A stretch of DNA of 64,000 bases from Treponema sp. (GTDB lineage: Bacteria > Spirochaetota > Spirochaetia > Treponematales > Treponemataceae): positions 1 to 64,000 of the forward strand of contig JAGCNW010000042.1 of the NCBI GenBank assembly GCA_017645785.1, read 5' to 3'. Below, in pieces: positions 47,040 to 55,317 of this stretch. Position numbers and translations under genes: made by a program. Every line of letters starts with the position of its first letter. The first letter of the stretch is position 1. The notes beneath the pieces are model-generated. The model was not told the DNA's origin and did no database searches. It saw only the letters and a program-made list of their open reading frames with translations.

Positions 47040-47791
47040 TTAAAGAAATTACGAACGTTTTCAACTTCCGCCTTGAACTGGTCGTCAATGACCGGCGGAT
47101 GGTCATTAAAGTATAAAATCTGTTCCAATTCTTCAAGGTTTCGCACGCCCCATAAGGGAACGACGTTTTCGAATTGATATAGGTAGCCCAAGGCGAGCGG
47201 CGTGTTTTGAACCAAGCCGCCATACAAGGGTTTCATCGCGACAAAGCCGATGTCTTTTTGGGCCGCCTCTTTTGCAAGCCGCTCGCCTTCTCCGTCTATC
47301 AACATGTTAAAGGGAGCTTGAACCGTTTCAAAAAGTCCAAAGTCAATCGCCTTTTGGGCGATGTCCAAATTTTCCGTCGCAAGGCCAAAGTGGCGGATTT
47401 TATTCCGTTCCTGCAACTTTTTCATTTGCTCGCAAATCTCATCAAAATCCGCCAAACCTTTTTCGTCCACCTCGTACTGGAACAAGTCCACGTAATCGGT
47501 TTGCAAGGCGTCAAGGGATTGCTCTAAATCTTCGGCAAGGTCGCGCGCGTCAAGGACGCAAGCCTTTGTGCTAAGAATTACGTTTTGGCGAATTCCGTGC
47601 AAGCAGGCGCCAAGACGTTTTTCGCTTTCGGGAACGGTGTGCGAAATGTCAAAGAAATTCACGCCGGCGTCGTAAGCCTTGTGAATGAGAATCGCCGCGT
47701 CTTCCTCGCTTTCGATATCCTTTAGGGACATCGCGCCAAAGCCGACGCGGCTTGCCAATAAGTTTGATTTTCCCAGCCCTACGTAGTCCAT
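47036..47791 (-). CDS. Aldo/keto reductase-like protein missing catalytic residues
   Basis: 251 residues, short for the family. The barrel is recognisable: RVGFGAMSLKD, GVNFFDIS, STKACV, YVDLFQYEVDEKG, IRHFGLATEN, PFNML. Of the Asp-Tyr-Lys-His tetrad, Asp and Lys are kept (FFDIS, STKA), but the tyrosine position in the usual AxxYGxxE reads HTVPES and the histidine of LxxIH reads FQYEV. It may be a binding protein or have another activity. It starts one base from the GlyRS stop on the same strand. Confidence 0.8.
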   Translation of the reverse strand: MDYVGLGKSNLLASRVGFGAMSLKDIESEEDAAILIHKAYDAGVNFFDISHTVPESEKRLGACLHGIRQNVILSTKACVLDARDLAEDLEQSLDALQTDYVDLFQYEVDEKGLADFDEICEQMKKLQERNKIRHFGLATENLDIAQKAIDFGLFETVQAPFNMLIDGEGERLAKEAAQKDIGFVAMKPLYGGLVQNTPLALGYLYQFENVVPLWGVRNLEELEQILYFNDHPPVIDDQFKAEVENVRNFFN

Positions 47792-47792
47792 C

Positions 47793-49247
47793 TTAGCGCT
47801 GAACCGGCTTGTAGTTGCGGATTGCGTTTTGGATGTAGGCTGTCAATTCGCTTACCTTTACGCGCTCCTGGTCCATGCTGTCGCGGTCGCGGACAGTGAC
47901 AGTGTCGTAGTTGGGCGAATCTTTTGTGATTGTGTCGTAGTCGATTGTAACGCAGAAGGGAGTTCCGACTTCGTCCTGGCGGCGATAGCGCTTGCCAACC
48001 GTTCCAGAAACGTCAAAGTCAGTGGCGAACTCTTCTTTGAGAGTGTGCTGAATTTCCTTGGCGCGCTCGGCAAGTCCGTCCTTTTTCATCAAAGGAAGAA
48101 CGGCCACTGTTATCGGAGCCAGCTTCGGATGCAAGTGAAGAACTGTGCGGTAGTCTTCCGCTCCGTCCTTTCCTACGTTCTGCTCCTCGTAGGCTTCGCA
48201 CATAAAGGCCAAGAAGTTTCTGTTCAAGCCGGCAGAAGTTTCGATGACGTAGGGCGTGTAGTTCTTGTTTCCGTCTTCCTGGTCGATGTAAGACATATCC
48301 TTTCCGCTTGTCTTTGTGTGCTGCGAAAGGTCAAAGTCAGTGCGGTTGTGGATGCCTTCGATTTCCTCAAAGCCAATCGGGAAGTTGTACTGAATGTCGT
48401 AAGCGTCCTTGGCGTAGTGGGCTAACTTGTCGTGGTGGTGCCACTGCAAGTTCTTTTCGGCGATGCCGTACTTGAGGTAGAAGGCCCAGCGGTACTTGCG
48501 CCAATCTTCGAAGATTCCGTCGTCGGTTCCGGGCTTGCAGAAGTACTCCATTTCCATTTGCTCAAATTCACAAGTGCGGAAAATAAAGTTCTTAAAGATG
48601 ATTTCGTTGCGGAATGACTTTCCGACCTGAGCGACGCCAAAGGGAAGCTTCATTCTTGAAGACTGAACGATGTTTTTAAAGTCAGTGAAAATGCCCTGGC
48701 AAGTTTCGGGACGGAGGTAAATCAAGTGCGAGTCGTCGGCAACGGGGCCCTGGTATGTCTTGAACATAAGGTTGAATTCGCGGACGTCTGTGTACTTGCG
48801 GTTTTTGCTTCCGCAAGTGGGGCAGTTGATTTTTGCGTCGATGAAGGCCTTCATTTCTTCGTGGCTCATCGTGTCAACGGGCTTGTCGGTCTTTTCGTCG
48901 TGGGAATGGCAGTAGTCCTCGATCAACTGGTCGGCTCTAAAGCGGGCGTTGCATTCGGTGCAGTCAATCATCGGATCTGAGAAGTGGGCCACGTGGCCGC
49001 TGGCTACCCAAGTCTTGTGGTGCTGGAAAATCGCGCTGTCCAAGCCGACTACGTCGTCGCGAAGCTGGGTCATGTAATGCCACCATTCGTTTTGAATGTT
49101 GCGCTTAAAATTTACTCCGAGCGGGCCGTAATCCCACGCTCCGGCCTGACCGCCATAAATCTCGGAAGCCTGATATACAAAACCTCTGCGTTTGCACAAA
49201 GAAATGATTTTGTCCAAAGTGCACTCGTGTCCAACTTGATTAGCCAT
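47793..49247 (-). CDS. glyQS: Glycyl-tRNA synthetase, alpha2 type
   Basis: 484 residues, class II dimer type. Motif 1 region KRRGFVYQASEIYGGQAGAWDYGPLG, motif 2 FRTCEFEQMEMEYF, anticodon-binding end LAPITVAVLPLMKKDG. A zinc-ribbon-like insert has CTEC and CPTCGS. It charges tRNA-Gly in the cytoplasm. Start at ATG 49247 after GGAGAAC; upstream codons cover the promoter palindrome. It ends one base before the aldo/keto reductase-like gene. Confidence 0.94.
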   Translation of the reverse strand: MANQVGHECTLDKIISLCKRRGFVYQASEIYGGQAGAWDYGPLGVNFKRNIQNEWWHYMTQLRDDVVGLDSAIFQHHKTWVASGHVAHFSDPMIDCTECNARFRADQLIEDYCHSHDEKTDKPVDTMSHEEMKAFIDAKINCPTCGSKNRKYTDVREFNLMFKTYQGPVADDSHLIYLRPETCQGIFTDFKNIVQSSRMKLPFGVAQVGKSFRNEIIFKNFIFRTCEFEQMEMEYFCKPGTDDGIFEDWRKYRWAFYLKYGIAEKNLQWHHHDKLAHYAKDAYDIQYNFPIGFEEIEGIHNRTDFDLSQHTKTSGKDMSYIDQEDGNKNYTPYVIETSAGLNRNFLAFMCEAYEEQNVGKDGAEDYRTVLHLHPKLAPITVAVLPLMKKDGLAERAKEIQHTLKEEFATDFDVSGTVGKRYRRQDEVGTPFCVTIDYDTITKDSPNYDTVTVRDRDSMDQERVKVSELTAYIQNAIRNYKPVQR

Positions 49248-49258
49248 ATTATAGTTCT

Positions 49259-49299
49259 CCAATATTGTTATAATAATTGAGTTATTATAGCAATATTGG
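49259..49299. promoter_or_regulatory. 18-bp inverted repeat at the GlyRS promoter
   Basis: CCAATATTGTTATAATAA (49259-49276) and TTATTATAGCAATATTGG (49282-49299) with a 5-base centre and one T.G mismatch. Both arms contain TATAAT-like boxes. It covers the promoter of the GlyRS gene; it may be an operator or a leader hairpin. Confidence 0.6.
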
Positions 49300-49357
49300 G
49301 GCATTGTTTCAATACGGCGGCAAAAATTGAAAAACAGTAAAAAAGCGCGAAGGAGCG

Positions 49358-49478
49358 GGACGGCCGACGACAGCACTCGCATCGCGCCTGCCGCAATAGC
49401 GGCGGCATAAAATAGTTTCAAGGCGCGATGCGCGTGAAGCGACGATATCGAGCGGTGTCGTAGGTCGTAGCCGCAACT
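49358..49478. repeat. Long imperfect foldback in the GlyRS-ABC gap
   Basis: The 300-base gap 49248-49552 has no gene. It holds the palindrome above, then this structure: 11-bp arms CGCATCGCGCC (49378-49388) and GGCGCGATGCG (49422-49432), an inner GCCGC-aata-GCGGC, and partly paired outer flanks, followed by T runs (49485-49500). Probably a REP-type element or terminator. Confidence 0.55.
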
Positions 49479-49516
49479 GGGAACTTTTTTTTGTTTTTTT
49501 TACTTTTGCCGCTATA

Positions 49517-49545
49517 TTGAACTTATCGCGCGAATTTGCTATACT
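49517..49545 (+). promoter_or_regulatory. Promoter of Lol-like ATPase, predicted leaderless
   Basis: TTGAAC (49517-49522), 17 bases, TATACT (49540-49545); ATG 49553 follows after 7 bases. Confidence 0.7.
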
Positions 49546-49552
49546 ATTCCCT

Positions 49553-50296
49553 ATGGCTATATTGGAATTGCAAAATGTCAGCAAAATCTATCAAATGGGA
49601 AAAATTACGGTCAACGCCGTCCAAGAGGCGTCCTTTTCCATTAACGCTGGCGAATTTGCGTCCGTATCCGGCCCCTCTGGAAGCGGAAAGTCAACCCTTC
49701 TTAACTTGATGGGCCTTATCGACCTTCCTTCCGGCGGAAAAATCATTGTTGACGGAATTGACGTTTACAACGGCAGAAATTTGGCCAGCCTAAAATCAAT
49801 TCCCGCAAGCCTTGACCGCCACATGACGGAATTGCGCCGCCTTAACCTTGGCTTTATTTTCCAAAACTTCAACTTGATTCAAGTCTTAAATGTGCGCGAA
49901 AATGTCGAGCTGCCCCTAAAGCTTGGCCGCCTTCCGCAAAACCGCGCGATGGGAGCCAAAGAGGCCGCCGAATGGGTTGATTACTTGATAGAAACCGTTG
50001 GCCTTACCGATTGGAAAAACCACAAGCCCACAGAACTTTCCGGCGGCCAGCGTCAGCGCGTCGCCATCGCCCGCGCCCTTAGCACAAAGGCGCCTGTAAT
50101 CATGGCCGACGAGCCCACCGCCAACCTCGACTCAAAGAACGGCGACCAAATCCTGCAATTGATGAAAAAACTTAATAAAGAACTGAACACAACTTTTGTC
50201 TTCTCAACCCACGACCAAAAAATCGTAAGCATGAGCGACCATGTAATCCATATCAAGGACGGCATCGTCACCGGCCAGGATTACGCAAACAACTAA
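49553..50296 (+). CDS. ABC ATPase, LolD/MacB type
   Basis: 247 residues. Walker A GPSGSGKST, Q-loop FIFQNFNLIQVLNVREN, signature LSGGQRQRVAIARAL, Walker B VIMADEPTANLDS, H-loop STHDQ. The LNVRENVELPL segment fits the LolD/MacB branch that drives FtsX-like permeases. A loop of about 18 residues (NLASLKSIPASLDRHMTELR) extends the region before the Q-loop. Permeases are encoded on the opposite strand at 52495-55274. It overlaps the convergent beta-barrel gene by four bases. Confidence 0.9.
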   Translation: MAILELQNVSKIYQMGKITVNAVQEASFSINAGEFASVSGPSGSGKSTLLNLMGLIDLPSGGKIIVDGIDVYNGRNLASLKSIPASLDRHMTELRRLNLGFIFQNFNLIQVLNVRENVELPLKLGRLPQNRAMGAKEAAEWVDYLIETVGLTDWKNHKPTELSGGQRQRVAIARALSTKAPVIMADEPTANLDSKNGDQILQLMKKLNKELNTTFVFSTHDQKIVSMSDHVIHIKDGIVTGQDYANN

Positions 50297-51678
50297 TACT
50301 TTAAATTCAAGACCAACTCAAAGACAAAGCCATACTTTTTTTGGCTTCCGTAATATATCGGAGCGGATGTCTTAAAATCCAAGTGCGGAAGAATCTCTTC
50401 AATTACTATGACAGGGAAAACAGTGCCGTAATCGTTTCTGGTGTCGTGGAACCACTTGCAGCCAAAAGTCCACTTTTTTGTAAATATAAAGCGGGACCAA
50501 CCAATCTCAGCGGCGAACAAGTGCTGGACGCCTTTGAACTGGCCAATGCTAGAACCGTCAGACCTTTCTTCCAACCCCCAGATTCCTTGGTACTCAAACG
50601 AAAGACCCAACATAACGGGATTTTCAAAATACTTGTAAATGCCCGTAGTCCATTTTGCGCGGGTAAGAGCGTTCGAGGACGGAGAAAAATGCGCCAAGCC
50701 CTGGACAAACATATTGGAATTTTGACCAAGAATTGTGGAAATAATTTCTCCTCCAATGCAAGGGTCATATCCATTCGCGTCCGCCTTTGCCCAGCGCTTT
50801 CCCAATACGCTTGCCGAAAATTTTCCAAAGCTCACTTCAAACTTGCCCGCGACAGAAACATAGTCCGCCATTGCGTCTTCCACGCTGTTGCTTTCATATT
50901 GAGCGAGACCTTTTATCGAACAGTATGACAAAAAAGGAACCGTCGCGATCAAAGTAAATTTTGAGTCGGTGGTTTTTCTTTTTGGTCTGTTGGCGGCGTC
51001 TTCTGATGTTATTACAGAGCACTTTTCGTCGATAATGTTTGTGGTCAACATTCTCGAAAGGCCCCAAGAAATGTCCCGCTTTCCGGCGCTTATGTCAGCC
51101 GCTCCAAAGAGGGTGTAGTCAAAATAGAGTTCGTAAACGCCAAAATCCATTTGCGGAAACTGGGTCAAAAACGAGCCGTATACGTAAAAGTCGCTTCTTG
51201 GGCGGCCAATAAATTTCAAGATATTGTTAAACGAGGCAAGCGGTTTTGTTTTTTCCCAAGGCTGAAACCAAACATAGCCTCCCAACTCTGCGTTCAACTC
51301 TCCGCTAAATTCAACAGGCTTGTTCTTTACATCAACTTTTACAATTTCTGTTGTCGGCGTGCTTACGGCTTGGTCTGTGTCGCCTTCCGCCTCGTCGCCA
51401 AAGAGCTCGTCGATGTCGTCAGACTCCTCGACGTCCTCTTCTTCTTCCGATATTTCCGCAAGACGCTTGCGTTTCTCTTTGTCCTCAATCTCGGCTTCTT
51501 CGTTCAAACGCTCCGCTTGCTGAACGTCTTCGTCAGCGACACGCTCCATAATGATTCCGTTGTTGGTGACGTATGTTTGCGCGAAAAGACCTTGCGAACC
51601 AAACGCAAGAAAAGCGGAGAAAAAAAAGGCGAGCGCAAAGACCCGCCTTATAATTGAACGTTCAAAACTTTTTTTCAT
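50293..51678 (-). CDS. Probable outer-membrane beta-barrel protein of the Lol-like set
   Basis: 461 residues with a signal peptide (residues 10-33, GSQGLFAQ). Residues 45-105 are a highly charged helix with IDELFGD (89-95). From about 115 the chain alternates short amphipathic strands rich in Tyr, Phe and Trp (LGGYVWFQPW, FGVYELYFDYTLF, FVFELVLNLKY at the very end), which fits an outer-membrane barrel with an aromatic C-terminus. No known family recognised. It starts directly after the LolA-like gene stop, so it belongs to that operon. Confidence 0.7.
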   Translation of the reverse strand: MKKSFERSIIRRVFALAFFFSAFLAFGSQGLFAQTYVTNNGIIMERVADEDVQQAERLNEEAEIEDKEKRKRLAEISEEEEDVEESDDIDELFGDEAEGDTDQAVSTPTTEIVKVDVKNKPVEFSGELNAELGGYVWFQPWEKTKPLASFNNILKFIGRPRSDFYVYGSFLTQFPQMDFGVYELYFDYTLFGAADISAGKRDISWGLSRMLTTNIIDEKCSVITSEDAANRPKRKTTDSKFTLIATVPFLSYCSIKGLAQYESNSVEDAMADYVSVAGKFEVSFGKFSASVLGKRWAKADANGYDPCIGGEIISTILGQNSNMFVQGLAHFSPSSNALTRAKWTTGIYKYFENPVMLGLSFEYQGIWGLEERSDGSSIGQFKGVQHLFAAEIGWSRFIFTKKWTFGCKWFHDTRNDYGTVFPVIVIEEILPHLDFKTSAPIYYGSQKKYGFVFELVLNLKY

Positions 51679-52470
51679 TTAAAGGCTCATATTTTCAAGA
51701 TATTGCTTAGAGTATACAACATCTCCCAACTTTTGAAAAGACACATTCGACACTGTTATCTGAGTGCTTTCATATTTTATTTTTCCGTTGATTTTTAGTC
51801 CGCGCAAACGGTCCTGGATGACCATTTTTGACGGAACGGAGCGGCCGTCAACCTTTTGGTAGCTTGGAATGGCGCTTACGCGCAAAAGTTGACCCGAGAG
51901 GCTGTAGTCCTCGCGCTTGCGGGTAAGGCAGTCGTCCTTTGTGGCCCAAATTTTCAATTTGGGATAGTCAACGTCATTGGCCGATTTTTTGTTGACCTTC
52001 AAAGTCAAGCAAACGCATTCAAGCTTTCCAAGCAAAACTTCTTCCGCGCTTTCTATGTCGTAAAATTCCGAATAATGCTGGGGCCTCAAGTCGCTGTTGT
52101 TGACGTTTGTGTCCTGAAATTTGTCTTTGGGCGCCGTAAATGTGAACTGCTTGTTTGAAGGGTCATAGAACCAAATGTTTTTGTCAAACTGAACGTAGCC
52201 CTTGCCCTTGTCAGATTCCGGGCCTGTTATGCGGATTGTGCACATAGATTTGCTGTCGCGGCGGTACATAATCGCGCTTGTGATGCTGTTGCCCTGGCCG
52301 GGCTTTTCTTGCACAAGAACGTATTCGCCTGTAAAATCAGTTCCAAAATAGCCTGTATTTTGGTCGATTTTCTTCAAAATTTCCTTGGCCTGGTCCATCG
52401 GAATGGCTTGCGCGAAAAATGGAGATGCAAAAGCTAAAAGGCCGACAAACGCAAAAATAATCTTCTTCAT
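51679..52470 (-). CDS. LolA-like periplasmic carrier (COG2834)
   Basis: 263 residues from ATG 52470, after TAGGAG. Signal peptide to about residue 22. The half-barrel pattern of outer-membrane lipoprotein-sorting proteins is present: GYVQFDKNIWFYDPSNKQFTF, LLGKLECVCLTL, YPKLKIWATKDDCLTRK, VPSKMVIQD. Such proteins take lipoproteins or lipids from FtsX-type exporters. It lies between the permease and the barrel gene. Confidence 0.85.
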   Translation of the reverse strand: MKKIIFAFVGLLAFASPFFAQAIPMDQAKEILKKIDQNTGYFGTDFTGEYVLVQEKPGQGNSITSAIMYRRDSKSMCTIRITGPESDKGKGYVQFDKNIWFYDPSNKQFTFTAPKDKFQDTNVNNSDLRPQHYSEFYDIESAEEVLLGKLECVCLTLKVNKKSANDVDYPKLKIWATKDDCLTRKREDYSLSGQLLRVSAIPSYQKVDGRSVPSKMVIQDRLRGLKINGKIKYESTQITVSNVSFQKLGDVVYSKQYLENMSL

Positions 52471-52494
52471 AATCACTCCTATACGCCCGACAAG

Positions 52495-53808
52495 TTAGGC
52501 AACTGTGGCCAACGCTCCTACCGGACTGATGTGAACTAACTTACGCAAAGTAAACAACACGGCTCCCAAAGTGGTTACGAAAATAACCGCCAACAAAAAG
52601 GCCGCTTCGCCAAAATGCAACACCGGAGCCAAATGGCCGCCGGTCAAAAACAAGTCAAATCCCGAAATGAACGAAAGGTTGTAACTAGAAGCAAACTTAG
52701 CGATCGCAAGGGAGGCCGCAAATCCAGTGGCGGAACCGGAGACAAGCAAAAGCAAAATTTCCGTAAAGTAAAGGGCCATCAATCCCTTGGGCTTCATTCC
52801 CAAGGCGCGGAAGGTTCCGCTCTCAACGGCGCGTTTTAGAACAATTACCCTAAAGGTGCTGGATATTCCTACAGAAATTATGATTACGAGCATCACGACA
52901 ATCAAAACTACAATCGCGCGCAGGGCCATTGAAAGCTTTTGCAAATCCGAAACATTGGCGGACAAAGGTATAAGAGCGAAAATTTTCTTGTCTTTTGGAA
53001 CGTCATAATCCTGCCACTTTGTCTTGTCATAACTCAAAGGGAACATGTCGAAGCGCTTTTCAAGCTCCGCCTGAACGCGCGCGATTTCGCTTTTTGTAGG
53101 AGCCCCGTTCGGATAATAAACGCAAATTTTATCAATTACATTAAACTTTATTATATCATTTTCCACTTGGGTAAAGCCCATGCAATCTTTCATCGCCTGA
53201 TAGTCGATGTAAGAAGTGTACATTCCAAAAACGCTGGAGTCCTGAAAAATCCCCGTGACCACAAGCGTCACTGTGTTTTGTCCAAAAGGAGTGTCCATCA
53301 ACAAAACAACGTTGTCGCCTATATGGACGCCCAACTTTTTTGCGGCCGGCTCCGAAAGCAAAAGAGTGTCATGACTTTCCCGAACTTCGATGCCGCCCTC
53401 GACAAAATTGAATTTTTCAAAAAGCGCCTTTTCCAAAGAAAAGTCAACGCCTTGAACGGACCTTTGCTTTACGCTTACGCCTTCAAAAAAAAGGCTCTTG
53501 TCGCCGGAATCTCTTTTATAACGGTAAGAAATTTCAGTTCCCTTTGGAAGAATTTCCTTAAGGGCGGCTATCATGCCGTCATACATTTCCAACAATTCAA
53601 GATGCCACTCGTTGTCGCTCAAAATCATAAAGTCGCCGCCATAATACTGGCGCATTTTTTCTGTCATCGAATCAATCATTCCGTCGGTTGTCATCAAAAC
53701 AGAAAGCATTACGCAAACGCCAACAACGCAAACAGCAAAAAGCGAACGGTATTGCTTGGCGCGGCTTATCAATGATTTTATCGCAAAATTAAAGTAAAGG
53801 CTTTTCAT
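52495..53808 (-). CDS. FtsX-like ABC permease 2 (LolC/E, MacB type)
   Basis: 437 residues. First membrane segment at 20-40 (FAVCVVGVCVMLSVLMTT), a periplasmic MacB-like domain (45-300) and three C-terminal segments (about 310-430) with the FtsX core (VVLKRAVESGTFRALGMKPKGL). The start is ATG 53808, overlapping the stop of permease 1 by one base (TAATG); an upstream frame to 53874 is not needed. Confidence 0.88.
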   Translation of the reverse strand: MKSLYFNFAIKSLISRAKQYRSLFAVCVVGVCVMLSVLMTTDGMIDSMTEKMRQYYGGDFMILSDNEWHLELLEMYDGMIAALKEILPKGTEISYRYKRDSGDKSLFFEGVSVKQRSVQGVDFSLEKALFEKFNFVEGGIEVRESHDTLLLSEPAAKKLGVHIGDNVVLLMDTPFGQNTVTLVVTGIFQDSSVFGMYTSYIDYQAMKDCMGFTQVENDIIKFNVIDKICVYYPNGAPTKSEIARVQAELEKRFDMFPLSYDKTKWQDYDVPKDKKIFALIPLSANVSDLQKLSMALRAIVVLIVVMLVIIISVGISSTFRVIVLKRAVESGTFRALGMKPKGLMALYFTEILLLLVSGSATGFAASLAIAKFASSYNLSFISGFDLFLTGGHLAPVLHFGEAAFLLAVIFVTTLGAVLFTLRKLVHISPVGALATVA

Positions 53809-55274
53809 TATCGGACGGCCTCCATGGCGGCGACGGGGCTTGTGTTCAAGGCGATTTTTACTGGATACAACCAAGCCACAAAAGCCAAAATCAATGACAA
53901 CGCCATTCCGCTCAAAATATTCGGCAAGCGCACAACCGCCCGCAAAGTGTCTCCGCCAAAAAGCTGGACCAAATAGGTGTTGCTAAAATGAATCGATCCG
54001 TTTGACAAAAAGGTGTTTCCAATCGCGCCCAAGACGCAGCCCAAAATTCCCGCGGTGATTGTCAGCATCAAAGTTTCGGCCAAATATTCAAGCGCGACAA
54101 AACGGCGGCCGGCGCCAATCGCCCTAAGCGCTCCAGTTTCTTTGGAACGGTCGAGCGCCGCTATTACCAAAGTGTTGTTTACGATGATAAAACCGGTTCC
54201 GATTATGATTATAAGGCCAATGTTAAAAATCAAGCGCATCCAATAAATGTATTGCGCGGCCATTCCGGCGGCGGCGCGCCAGTCAACCGCTTGGCAAGGC
54301 CATTCGCGCTTTGCAAACTCCCGGTTCATCTTTCGTATTGCGGAACTGACAGAAACGCCGGGCGCGGTCGAACATACAATGTAATTCCAAATCGTTTCTT
54401 CGCCAACTTGTTCCGCTTCTTCTACCGTTTGCGCCGCCGCTTCTTGGGCAGGAAGAGATTCCTCCGCAAAAAAATCGTCCGAGTCAAAGTCTTCGCAGTC
54501 GCCAAAAAGGTCGTCTATTCCGCCCTGGTCCAAATTTTCAAGCAAGCCCGAATTGTCTTGGGTAAAAAGGCTTGTGTCTATTTCGGTGGAATTCAAGCCG
54601 ATAAGGGGACGGAGAATGTCGGGATTTATCAAAATTATTTTGTCCTGCAAATCGTTGTGAACCGCGTATTCGTAAACCGCGCTCAAAGTGGCGGCCCTCA
54701 AAGTGTAGGAAGATCCGGTAAAGCCCGCAAGCTGGATTTGATCTCCAACTTGAAGCATGACTCCATGCTCCTCATAAATTTTTTGCAGGGTCACGTTAGA
54801 AATCATAATGCCGTTCTCGTCGGCGGAATAAGGCTCGCCCTGCAAGATTTTTATTCCCGGCATCAAGCTTACGTAATCTTGCGCGTCAACTCCAAAAAAA
54901 TAAGAGGCAAAATTGCTGTCGTCAAAACGCAAGACCGCCTGTCCTGTGATTTGAGGAAGGGCTTTTTTTACAAATTCCAAATCCGAAACATAAGAATAAA
55001 TGTCGGTGTAAGGTATAAGCTGGGGCAATTCGCTCAAATTTCCTGTAATCGGAGTTTCGTCTCCAAACAAGCTCATGGGAAACTGGGCCTTGGGGCGAAC
55101 CACTATGTCGCCGGTAAAATTTTGGCTGAACGTTTTTTCTATTCCGGACTTGGTTCCGTCAAAAACCGCGTTGGCCATGACCAAAACCGCGATGGAAAAG
55201 GCGATGAACAAAATTATCACCAAGGAACTCTTGCGCGAAATGATATTTTTAAACGCGAAATTCAGCGTAAACAT
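53808..55274 (-). CDS. FtsX-like ABC permease 1 with acidic periplasmic insert
   Basis: 488 residues, same design as permease 2: segment 1 at 17-37, segments 2-4 in 335-475 with the FtsX core (LDRSKETGALRAIGAG). The periplasmic domain has an acidic insert (residues 235-295) with IDDLFGD (253-259) and DFDSDDFFAEE, also found in form in the barrel protein. It is the first gene of the set; its promoter (55284-55312) ends 9 bases before the ATG. Confidence 0.88.
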   Translation of the reverse strand: MFTLNFAFKNIISRKSSLVIILFIAFSIAVLVMANAVFDGTKSGIEKTFSQNFTGDIVVRPKAQFPMSLFGDETPITGNLSELPQLIPYTDIYSYVSDLEFVKKALPQITGQAVLRFDDSNFASYFFGVDAQDYVSLMPGIKILQGEPYSADENGIMISNVTLQKIYEEHGVMLQVGDQIQLAGFTGSSYTLRAATLSAVYEYAVHNDLQDKIILINPDILRPLIGLNSTEIDTSLFTQDNSGLLENLDQGGIDDLFGDCEDFDSDDFFAEESLPAQEAAAQTVEEAEQVGEETIWNYIVCSTAPGVSVSSAIRKMNREFAKREWPCQAVDWRAAAGMAAQYIYWMRLIFNIGLIIIIGTGFIIVNNTLVIAALDRSKETGALRAIGAGRRFVALEYLAETLMLTITAGILGCVLGAIGNTFLSNGSIHFSNTYLVQLFGGDTLRAVVRLPNILSGMALSLILAFVAWLYPVKIALNTSPVAAMEAVR

Positions 55275-55283
55275 AGGAATGAT

Positions 55284-55312
55284 ATTATACTATATAAGGG
55301 CCTTTAAATCAA
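55284..55312 (-). promoter_or_regulatory. Promoter of Lol-like permease operon
   Basis: Minus strand TTGATT (55312-55307), 17 bases, TATAAT (55289-55284); ATG 55274 follows after 9 bases. Confidence 0.7.
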
Positions 55313-55317
55313 TAATT

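Noticed and set aside
49200-49300. T-box before GlyRS
   Set aside because: There is no room for the specifier stem and no T-box sequence; the leader is under 60 bases.
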